A DNA stretch of 64,000 bases from Glandiceps talaboti. Its lineage: Eukaryota > Hemichordata > Enteropneusta > Spengelidae. The stretch spans positions 10,334,001-10,398,000 of the forward strand of contig NC_135558.1 of the NCBI RefSeq assembly GCF_964340395.1, read 5' to 3'. Positions 45,790 to 64,000 of the stretch are shown here, in pieces (position 1 is the stretch's first letter; each line of letters starts with the position of its first letter). Position numbers and translations under genes: made by a program. The notes beneath the pieces are model-generated. The model was given only the letters and a program-made list of their open reading frames with translations. It was not told the DNA's origin and did no database searches.

Positions 45790-47280
45790 AGTTACAACAC
45801 AGGGACTCAAAGGTGACCAATGAATTGGTTTGCCTTTTTAAAAATGATTATCATTATTATTTCTACATTTGTTATCATCAACTAGAAGGTGTCATCCGAC
45901 GTCTAAATAAGAAGTGAATACATCAGTGAATACTTGTATGTTTATAAAAATTATGGTGAGATTACTATGCATATGGCCTGCAACTTCATTAATAGTAATA
46001 GGTGTGTTGAGCGCCCTCAGGCTCCAGGATCCTCTATATACGACATTAATTATAGTAAGGGGTGGACCATTTGATATCCTGGGGGGGGGGGGGGGCTTGC
46101 AAGATTTCGGGAAAAAAAGATGCCAAATGGATTTGCTTGAAAAAAATCCGGATATGAATTGGTGATGGAAAAAAAAAGATGGACCACTGCTGCTAGAAAA
46201 AAAATGTCTTGGCAGGGAAATAATGCACAGGTTCGAGTATACTGTTCAACCTGCTCGTACCTCTCAAGTTTAGAAAGTAGTGCGACAAAAACGTTGTATC
46301 ACTACGCCTGACTACATACTGTAGTAGACAGAGCAAGCATGACTATGGCCAAAACAAACCCAGCTGCAGTCAACGTCTACAAAACATGATGTCTCCATTT
46401 TGCACTATTTCTATACTAAAAGCATATAAGGGGTATACCATTTGATATCCGGGGGGGGGGCTTGGAAGATTGGTGGAGAGCCATTATTTTTTCCCCACCT
46501 GCTTGCCTGTGAATTATTTTTTTTCTCCTTCGCCTATCCTGGCAATTTTTTTCTTTCCTTCTTCGAGATATCCGGATGTTTTTTATGCATATGTTGAACA
46601 ACTACTTTTGTTGCCACAATTCTCTGTTTGGTTTTCGCACAGGGTAATACAGAGGGTAAAAGATGCTGTTCTATCACACACAGACTATATTTAGAAAACT
46701 ACACATTTCAATATGTTTGATTTTCAATTAAATAAACATCATTGCCAGTTTTTATGCCATGGTATCTATGATGACACACTGAAAATGCAAATCGGAAACT
46801 TGATTGGTGAGCTCAAACATTCAGACAGACCGGTCAGTTTCTCCAGCCTGAGGGGATAGGGATGGTCAATGTTTTTTTCCATTGGGCCGACAAAAAGTCA
46901 CTGACCCCCATGAATAAAGTTTCATAGCATCTTGACAGTAAGCTGTAGAGGGAAGAGCTTTGAGACTGGGATATGTCCACCTCTTTGTGTTTGTTTGTTT
47001 GTTTGTTTGTTTGTTTGTTTGTTTGTTTGTTTGTTTGTGTGTGGAGGGGGGGGGGGTTCTAGGGGGTTCCCCCTACAAGCCCTGGACGATTTTTACTCTT
47101 AAAGAAAGCCAATTTTCAGGCTAAACACAGACACTTTCAGACAATAATTTGCAAGCTTTACAAGACAGCTCTAACATGTAAAAAGCAACTACATATGGTT
47201 GAAACATTTTTGAAATAAAGTTTCACAGCATCTTGACAGTTGACAGTAAGAGGTGGAGGGAAGAACTTTGATTTGAGACT
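45790..47280 (+). repeat. Block C distal segment, inverted copy of 13690-15360
   Basis: Matches block A reverse-complemented in several collinear pieces. It also contains the 'accatttgatatcc' small repeat twice (near 46067 and 46438), each followed by a G run. The first of these is shared with block D at 3950. No gene. Confidence 0.8.
46984..47042. repeat. (TTTG)n expansion
   Basis: About 14 TTTG units where block A (near 13915) has only 'cacaaacacaaag'. A copy-specific microsatellite expansion. Confidence 0.9.
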
Positions 47281-49400
47281 GGGACACGTCTACCTCTTAC
47301 GTGTATGGGTCCTAGGGGGTCTCCCCCTAGAGACTTTTGAATTTTTAAAACCAATTTTGGTGAATCTTATTGTTGGTTTAACGAATGAGTGGCCTCTGGG
47401 GTGAGGGAGTCCAAGGGGTTTCCCCCTGGCAGATCTGGAGTTTTTTGTTTCTATTTAGGCAATTTTTAGGTTATTCATGGCCTCTGAAGTAATATTGCCA
47501 AGCTTCGAAAAGCTAAAGTAAATATAACTTTTAAAATATTAAGTTTTCCATGTTATACAAGTGGGCCTGTAACATTGGTTTAGGGGCATTGATATTGCAT
47601 GTATAGTAAAGTCACTGGTATGTTAGAGCACTTTAGGAGGTCATACCTAGTGTACAATAGAAACGTGAATTTGATTTGTAGTGTCGATACATGTAGTGTC
47701 CGAAATAGAATGTATATTCATCCCTTCTGACAAATTCATACTGAAGAGACTAGAACAACTTATATTAATTAAGTTCTTTTATAAACTATCTAATAGTATG
47801 AATATTACCATTACAAAACCTCCAAGTTCACTTTTGCCCCAAAGTGCAAGACAAGTGAAGCACTGATTGTGAAACAGCCAAACATTTACATGGCATGTTC
47901 TGTAACTAGTGTGGTAGCTAGGCAATACATGTATATGTATAATTTTATGTATATTTATGTTTGAACCCTTACATGAAGGAATATTTAAAAAAAAATATTA
48001 AAGAAACAGAGACAAGAATAAATATATATATGTACCACAGGCCAACAAAACTGACTGGTCCCTGACATGTGTTTGAAAATGTTTGTCATGATCTGACAAG
48101 TGTCCTGGTTGGAGAGGTACTAGCAGGTTGAACAGTACACTTGAACTTGTGCATCATTTCCCTGCCAAGACATTTTTTCTAGCAGCAGTGGTCCATCTTT
48201 TTTTTCCATCACCCACTCAGATCCGGATTTTTTTTCAAGCAACTCCATTTGGCATCTTTTGTTTCCCGAAATCTTCCAAGCCCTCCCCAGGATATCAAAT
48301 GGTCCACCCCTAAGCTTATCTCACAAGACTGGTCGGTGTGGTTCAAGAGATTTCCAAAACGTGTATTTGAGGTGTTTGAGTTCTGGGTTTGAGCGGTCCG
48401 TTCGACGTCACCGACCTCCCAACAGATGAGTTATAACAAGAGACATAAAATAGTACACCCGCATGGTACAGATAATTTGGCTCACCCGAAATTTCCCTCT
48501 CCCCAGAATTGTTGTCATGACTCACTTGACAGGGCTGGTCACATATTTTTGGAGGGTTTTTTTTTTTAGAGTACTAAATTTTAGAGGGGCAAGTGGTAAG
48601 CGAGAAGTATGCAGTAACTCTTTCGGGAACATTCTTTTCTATTCTGTTTAATATACATAAACGTTTGTCAGCTTTACAACAACTTTCTTAAGAAGTTTAG
48701 GATCTACATCTCTCTGATGTTCTGTTTTTCTTGTGAATGCTTAGATTGAATTTCGAAGTAGATTACCCAATGATTTTGCAACTTCAATGGGAGGACGATT
48801 GAAGGAAACAATCTCGCCCTGGTTCAGTTTGGTGGTTGTGGATCACTAGTACGTGGAATTGGGTAGTCGAGGAAAGCAGATGACAGTTAGGCAGTTGAAG
48901 GATAGGCCCGAAGCTAGAGGCCACAGTTGGAATGGAATGTCTGAAAAACTGAAAAAAATGACTTTTCACAACAAAACAGACACAATGTTTTCCCATTTAT
49001 TTTAACTTTATTCGAAGACAATTAGGCAATAAGGATACAGATAAATAATTTCAAACTGATAAGTAAATTCAAACAGACAAATAAATTTGCACTGATAGAT
49101 AATTCCATCACCAAAATCCGAAACCGTAGGACCCAAGACAATCAGTCAGCTGTCAAACACAGTGTCTAGAGTACAGCATAAAGAATGATGATTCATCGAC
49201 TCATGCACAAAAAGATTAAATGGGTGTTGTCCTCAATACTTCAATACATTGTGGACTTGGTTTAGGGACATCTAAAACAAAAATAGAAACATACAATGTT
49301 GCAGCACATTATTGACACAATATAGTAATATGTGATTTTATACTATTTCAGTATCAGACTGAGCTGTACGAAATGCTTTTAACGAGGCACAAGCTGACTA
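47280..49400. repeat. Block C far segment, rearranged copy of 2090-4780
   Basis: 47280-48440 is the reverse complement of about 3580-4780. 48450-48925 is in the same sense as the left arm at 2085-2560. 48930-49340 is the reverse complement of the spacer at 2930-3330. The fold-back element here therefore has one arm and its spacer in the opposite relative orientation to block D. No gene. Confidence 0.8.
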
Positions 49401-50145
49401 TATATATGATTTGGTGTGTATGTTTGTTTGCATATTAAAAGGTACTCATAGTGTTTTACCTATTGACGTATACTTCACTATCACTTGCAATTGACTGAAC
49501 TCAAATCTAGTATTAGGATACAACGAATAAACGATCCGATGACGTAATTTATTACACGTATCAAGAAATGTATAGGAACTCCCTACTATACGCTCAATAG
49601 TTCTAACAATGCGAGAACACAAATTGTAATGTGAGAGAACGCATGCGTTGACATTTAATAACATGATACCAGTATAATTAAAAATATTTTCACTTGAGTA
49701 AAACACGTTGTAAACTCAACTTGCGCGACGTTAATAATTCTTTACTTATAGAAATCAAATCGGATGGTAGGTATTACAGGGCAAAATCTCCCCACTTACA
49801 GTTCTTCATAAAGTACAAGCAACGCAGCATTTGCTAAGTAAAGCAGAACTTGTAAAGAGTATGTACTTTTAGATGAAAAATTGCTAGTTGTATGTTTATC
49901 ACCCTTACCATGTTGCAAATAACCTGAAATGTACATATGGCAAATGTCCTAAATATGATCAAATAGTATGTTAGTTTAGGAACGTCATCATGTAATTGAA
50001 ACGAGCAGAGTCTACACCTTACTGCCTTTAACTCTTCGTTAATTCAATGATACATGTAACAGTTAACAAACACAATTCGTTAGACAATTAAACCATATGC
50101 AGATAATGTAACACCAGATTTAAACTTAATGCCTACCGTAAGGGA
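49400..50145. other. Non-coding, nothing recognised
   Basis: Unique sequence between the duplicated blocks and repeat R. I searched the minus strand for cysteine-rich exons continuing the VWD gene and found none I could support. Confidence 0.4.
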
Positions 50146-50647
50146 ATCACTAATTATGCAAATAACTCATTAAACTAATAAAACTATGGTAACAGGCTTT
50201 TTTTGGACAAGTGTGATTTCTTAGCTTAATGTATGTGCCAAATTATATGGAATTTGAAGAGTGTATTGCTACTGCTTAATTACTGAATATCGTTCATTAT
50301 TCAAAATACTCATTGAAATTGAAGTATGCATTCTTAAGATGTAGCCTAATTACCAAAAATAATTAATTATACAAATTATTCATTAACACTGTAAGGTACA
50401 TCAACAAATTTTATAGGACAAATGTATGTTTTTTATGTTTAACGAATATACTAAATTATATTGAAATTGAAGTATGCAGTCTTAAGATATTGCTTAATTA
50501 GTTGATTTCATTGATATGCAAATTTCCCTAATTAACATGAACAGATCTCGCTCCAAAACAAAGCAGGTCTAGCCATTACCCCAAACATTATTTGTACCAA
50601 ATTTCATTATAATTGAACCAGCCGTTTTTAAGAAAGCGATGACACAG

Positions 50648-50696
<49 letters not shown>

Positions 50697-50745
50697 CGGA
50701 CATACAGACATCCCCCTTTTAATACCTCCCGTACACTTACGGGAG
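50145..50745 (-). repeat. Dispersed repeat 'R' copy 3 with CA tail
   Basis: Best-defined copy of the family. The ends may be 'accgtaaggg' near 50137-50146 and the hairpin 'acctcccgt..acgggaggt' at 50722-50745. In between are three short internal repeats of 'attgaagtatgca(t/g)tcttaag' type. A (CA)n array lies at 50649-50693. It sits immediately 3' of the VWD gene's last coding exon. Confidence 0.65.
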
Positions 50746-50774
50746 GTGAAAATGACAATACAACAATGATGTCC

Positions 50775-59966
<9,192 letters not shown>

Positions 59967-59969
59967 GGT

Positions 59970-60400
59970 TGGATTCTCTCACTGCAACACCAAATCTTCA
60001 GTGAAGTGAACTGAGAATACCTAATCAATAGAGTGAACTGTTATGACTTTATTAACACAATTATATTCATTTACCCATAGTGCTACACTATCATACACGT
60101 AATTACAAGTGTCCGTGTGCAAATCTTGTCTTCGCTTACTCAATTGGTCGCAGCTGTTTGTAATAGATCGGATTTTGAATGAAAAGGTGAGACTGGGAAA
60201 TGACACGAGATGAACTGTTGCCGCACTTTGATTTAAAAAAATTACGTTGATTTTTAAACGTGATATTAAGAAGATTTTAACTTCAACTCCGACTCCTACT
60301 TATGAAAACGTGGAGCATTTTAAAGAATCTCGTCGAAAAAAGTACAAATTCGATAAAAGTATAAAATCATAATTAAAACAAACCACTTAAAAAACCCAGC
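59970..60400. other. Upstream region of VWD gene
   Basis: Should contain the 5' UTR and promoter, but no TATA or initiator could be placed with confidence. Confidence 0.35.
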
Positions 60401-60404
60401 AATA

Positions 60405-60665
60405 TGATGTGTATATTATTGTTTCATTCCATAGTTGCATAATTTTGTTTATTTATTACACAACATGTGTTCTTTGAGAAACAGACAGGATACGTAGCGA
60501 ATCTCAAATTAACACTAACGTTTATCGTAGTGAGGTATTATTACACCTATAGTTTTGTGAGAAAAGTGTCTGTGAGCAAATTTATGTTTTTTGACAGATT
60601 TTCAACACCTTCAAAACCAGTTTTACTGTAATTGTCCACCATAACAACGTTCTGAACACAGTCAA
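60405..60665 (+). repeat. Diverged direct repeat, copy 1
   Basis: Matches 63680-63945: 'ttattattgtttc', 'cattttgtttat', 'gttctttgagaaacag' / 'gttctttaagaaacag', and the following 'cgtagcgaatctc' / 'cgtaatgaacctc'. The copies flank the fold-back element and intervening unique DNA. Confidence 0.75.
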
Positions 60666-60669
60666 TTCT

Positions 60670-62330
60670 ATTCAACAACGAAAATGGGTGTATTTGATCA
60701 TTGTAGCTTCGAAAGGAATGAGTGGACAGTTAGAATAGAAACATGCATCCATGTACGACCAGAGAATGTGATAAAGTGAGGGACAGACACACAGACAAAC
60801 AGAGACACCAGTAGACAAACAGTCACAGAGCAAGCAGGAAGATATATGGATGGACACACAAATGGACGTTTTAAATGAATAAATACGAGGGAGGGATAGG
60901 AAGCGATGAGAAGGTAAAGTGGTTGCGGAGGGAAAGGGTGGGACAAGTGACATATGTAGGTGAGGAAAGATTGGGGAAGAACACAGATAGATGAAGAATG
61001 ATGATGATGATGATGATGATGAGGCAGCAGAGAGGGGCGACAGGGAAAAACACGAGGAAATGTGAGACTGAGAGGAAGAGGAGGTATAGGTATAGTTATC
61101 TCCAACCTGATCACATACACGGTAGTGCAGTGACACATCTAACACAAATTCGCATAATAAAATTGAGAGTTTGCTGTCTCTTAACATCTGATGTAACGAG
61201 AAAAACAATGAGGAAAATATATTTTTATATCAACAAAATATCCGGATTTATTTTTATGTCCACACAATACAACATACTCAGTAAGTAAAACATTAAGCCG
61301 GAATAAAATTAATGATATTTTGATGAAAAGTATAATAATTTATTGTAAGAAGCAAGCCCAAGCATATCAAAGTATGTGACAGTAGAGTATCTATTTGTTC
61401 CCCATTTACCTTCTATTAAATTCTGAGATATGGGCAGGTGAGTAGTGACGAGTGGATTACGATCAATGAAGCTACATGATTATGTCGATATAAATAACGA
61501 CTGGATGAAAGATGCGAAGATAGATTCAAGAATGTTGCAACTTATAAACCACTTCATGGAGAGATTTCAACTGTACATGTGCGTGGGCGTTGTACCCTGT
61601 GTAAATATGTGACGAGGATGTAAGCCCAGACAGGATTATCTGAACATATGAATTTACTGTGTTTTTTGAAGTAGTAATCTTTGTTTTGCTATCAGTTTTG
61701 TAACATACCAATGCAACAAGCTGGTACATGTTCCGGGTCTGATGTCGTTTTTTAAACGATAACGAGGTAATGGTGTTGGGAGGGGTGGGGGTGGTTGACT
61801 GGAATGGAGAGGGTGTCAGAAGAAGTACATGATGACTGGTTACAGATCGTTGAACATAATATAATAAAATGTTAAGACTGCTGATTCGAATGGTTGAAAT
61901 GGGGTTTTGTATATGGGGGGGGGGGGGCAAGTAAAATGGTGTGAGAGATGTATTTAGGGTGCACGCAAGATAGCATGTGGAGTGCAAGAGTGGGAAAAGA
62001 GACAGGTACGGGGTAACGGGTGCAAGAGAGGGGGGTTTAGGACGAACAAGATATGCAGAGGGGAGGGGATAGCACAGGGGTAGGGAAATGAAGAAGAACT
62101 GAGGGGTGAGTTGGGAAAGGTACAGGGAAAGGTCATATGTGTATGTGTAGATATTTCAGAAGTAATCACACACATTACATTTATTCAAGTATCTGAAATA
62201 TACAAAGACATATGTGTGGTGGTTTACTATCTGTTCACATCAATATTGTTAGAAATGGAACGATTTTAGCCTAAATTGTCATTCTCGATCCGTGTTTTAC
62301 AAAATACGTAATGTCGGCTCCCTTTAACTA
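60670..62330. other. Non-coding, nothing recognised
   Basis: Contains a GAT microsatellite (60999-61021), purine-rich stretches, a G run at 61915-61927 and a distant relative of the block tail near 61343-61378 ('caagcatatcaaagtatgtga'). No supported gene. Confidence 0.45.
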
Positions 62331-62341
62331 CGAAAACACAG

Positions 62342-63376
62342 GGGTGTGTGAAGTTGGCTCCCGTTTCCTGTTTCCTTTTTCATTTCCTTATTCGATTTCA
62401 TAGGAAACTACATATTTTCCGTGGATTTATCACATTCTCATATCAAATCTACCTATAATTACCCCAAATCAATTTATTATAACGATCTATTTTCCTGTCT
62501 CCTTATTGGGTTTCCTGTCTCCTTATTGGGTTTTCTGTCCCCTTTTTCATTTCCTTATTCGATTTCATAGAAAACTACATATTTCCTGTGGATTTATCAC
62601 ACTCTCATATCAAATCTACCTACAATTACCCCCCAATCAATTTATTATAATGATCTATGTACCATTTCCTTATTCGGTCCCTGTCTCCATATTCATTTCC
62701 TTATTCGGTTTCCATTCCCTTATTCATTTCCCTATACGGTTTCATTGAAAAATACATATTTTACAACATTTTGTATTGACCTTGACAGTCAAGGTCAATA
62801 TGTATATAAAAGGAAATGAAAAAGGGGACAGGAAACCCAATAAGGAGACAGGTAGCGAATAAGGAGACAGGAAACCCAATAATGAGACAGTAAAATAGAT
62901 CGTTATAATAAATTGATTGGGGGTAATTATAGGTAGATTTGATATGAGAATGTGATAAATCCACAGAAAATATGTAGTTTCCTATGAAATCGAATAAGGA
63001 AATGAAAAAGGAGACAGGAAACCCAATAAGGAGACAGGAAAATAGATCGTTATAATAAATTGATTGGGGGTAATTATAGGTAGATTTGATATGAGAGTGT
63101 GATAAATCCACAGAAAATATGTAGTTTCCTATGAAATCGAATAAGGAAATGAAAAAGGGGACAGGAAACCCAATAAGGAGACAGGTAGCGAATAAGGAGA
63201 CAGAAAACCCAATAAGGAGACAGGAAAATAGATCATTATAATAAATTGATTGGGGGTAATTATAGGTCGATTTGATATGAGAATGTGATAAATCCACAGA
63301 AAATATGTAGTTTCCTATGAAACCGAATAAGGAGATGAAAAAGGAAACAGGAAACGGGAGCCAACTTCACACACCC
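62342..63376. mobile_element. Fold-back element with 9-bp target duplication
   Basis: The termini are inverted repeats beginning 'gggtgtgtgaagttggctcc', with near-perfect pairing for at least 150 bases. Exact flanking duplicates 'aaaacacag' lie at 62333-62341 and 63377-63385. The left arm (to about 62774) and right arm (from about 62800) are built of subrepeats: a 'cctgtctccttattgggttt' unit and an approximately 110-base unit containing 'aattgattgggggtaattat'. The latter occurs twice on the left and three times on the right. No coding sequence. Subrepeated long TIRs and a 9-bp target duplication resemble Drosophila FB-type or MULE-derived elements; transposition would depend on another element's transposase. 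Confidence 0.93.
62775..62799. repeat. Central 25-bp palindrome of fold-back element
   Basis: 'attgaccttgac' and 'gtcaaggtcaat' are perfect 12-base arms around one A, marking the centre between the two long arms. Confidence 0.9.
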
Positions 63377-63679
63377 AAAACACAGTGGGTATAATGAGAA
63401 CGGAAAATACCAACATATCCAGGGCCAACAAGTACATAATTCACTCAAGAATTTACACTAAATTAACAAGAATACAAACGTGTTCTTGAAGAAACTGTAA
63501 CAAGGGAAACGAATTCATTTTCGGGGGTGAAATAGCACATTTAAGCACCAGGCCTCGACTGAAGATGAAACATTAACATCAACATTTGTAGCAAACTGGT
63601 TTACAAGTCTGCAACACAGACACCGAACAGCATTCCGTCAGTCACATCTCCTACAGGAGTGGTAATCCGCTTAAAAATA

Positions 63680-63945
63680 ATCTGATGCGTTTATTATTGT
63701 TTCCTTTCATATTTGCATCATTTTGTTTATCTGTTATACAGCATCTGTTCTTTAAGAAACAGGCCGAACACGTAATGAACCTCTAACACAAAACGCTTAT
63801 CACAGCGAGGAATTATATATGGCGCCAGACAGTTTGTGAAAAAAAAGTTCATTCCCGTTGTCCTGTTTGAATATTTTACACTATTTATTATCACAGACAA
63901 CGTCTGTGTTATTATACTATGTATGATTCTGAACATGTATATCTT
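63680..63945 (+). repeat. Diverged direct repeat, copy 2
   Basis: Second copy of 60405-60665, about 3.27 kb downstream. It stays alignable for roughly 170 bases and patchily beyond. No gene. Confidence 0.75.
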
Positions 63946-64000
63946 ACTTATGTATCCCGGCGCACTCAACTTATTGGAGGTTATAACATGATATTGAACG

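Noticed and set aside
60672-61208. Minus-strand frame of 178 codons with hydrophobic and serine-rich parts
   Set aside because: Driven by a GAT microsatellite and purine-rich DNA; overlapping frames of similar length exist; no domain.
62761-63297. 178-codon frame with three near-identical repeats, looking like a repeat protein
   Set aside because: It reads through the subrepeats of a fold-back element, and mirror sequence exists in the other arm. No start context or independent evidence.

Overview
This is an AT-rich invertebrate metazoan genomic window. Its genes are split by introns with GT..AG borders, and it is crowded with simple-sequence arrays, 5'-truncated LINEs, terminal-inverted-repeat (TIR) elements and a decayed Helentron. 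The species cannot be named from sequence alone; the gene content would fit a cephalochordate, hemichordate or lophotrochozoan.

Left two thirds (about 0-49.4 kb): a locally duplicated, partly inverted block carrying a two-exon sulfotransferase gene. Three intact copies are present: A (minus, 17966-20243), B (plus, 31242-33524) and C (plus, 41452-43759). Each has a 143-149 nt exon 1 encoding a type II membrane anchor and a 1051 nt exon 2 encoding the catalytic domain, joined in the same codon phase. A fourth copy (26.84-28.38 kb) keeps only the exon 1 donor edge, part of the intron and the downstream tail. The first 1.8 kb is the tail of a fifth copy whose gene would lie left of the window. 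Copy A with its flanks (about 13.7-22.7 kb) is an inverted image of the sequence flanking B and C (about 34-47.3 kb). Insertions present in one copy and absent from another give clean empty sites: LINEs at 15419-15940 and 20301-20640 (the second with a 14-bp target duplication) and a 2.9 kb TIR element at 34465-37352 carrying a small acidic ORF and a nested LINE.

Between the duplicated blocks (about 7.0-11.6 kb, minus strand) lies a broken Helentron-class rolling-circle transposon. It has an HUH replication initiator, a Pif1-like helicase with intact Walker motifs, an AP-like endonuclease segment and an RPA/OB-fold-like segment, all interrupted by in-frame stops and frameshifts.

Right third (about 50.8-60 kb, minus strand): one secreted multidomain gene that can be assembled into 15 coding exons with a continuous 552-codon reading frame. 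It has a split signal peptide and two rounds of a cysteine-rich module series (A-B-C-D-linker, then A-B-C-C-D-linker), each module on its own phase-1 exon with micro-exons of 18-33 nt, then a von Willebrand factor type D domain. Simple-sequence arrays lie immediately downstream of three of its donor sites. The last 4 kb has no gene I can support. It holds a well-preserved 1035 bp fold-back element with a perfect 9-bp target duplication, and a diverged direct repeat on either side of it.
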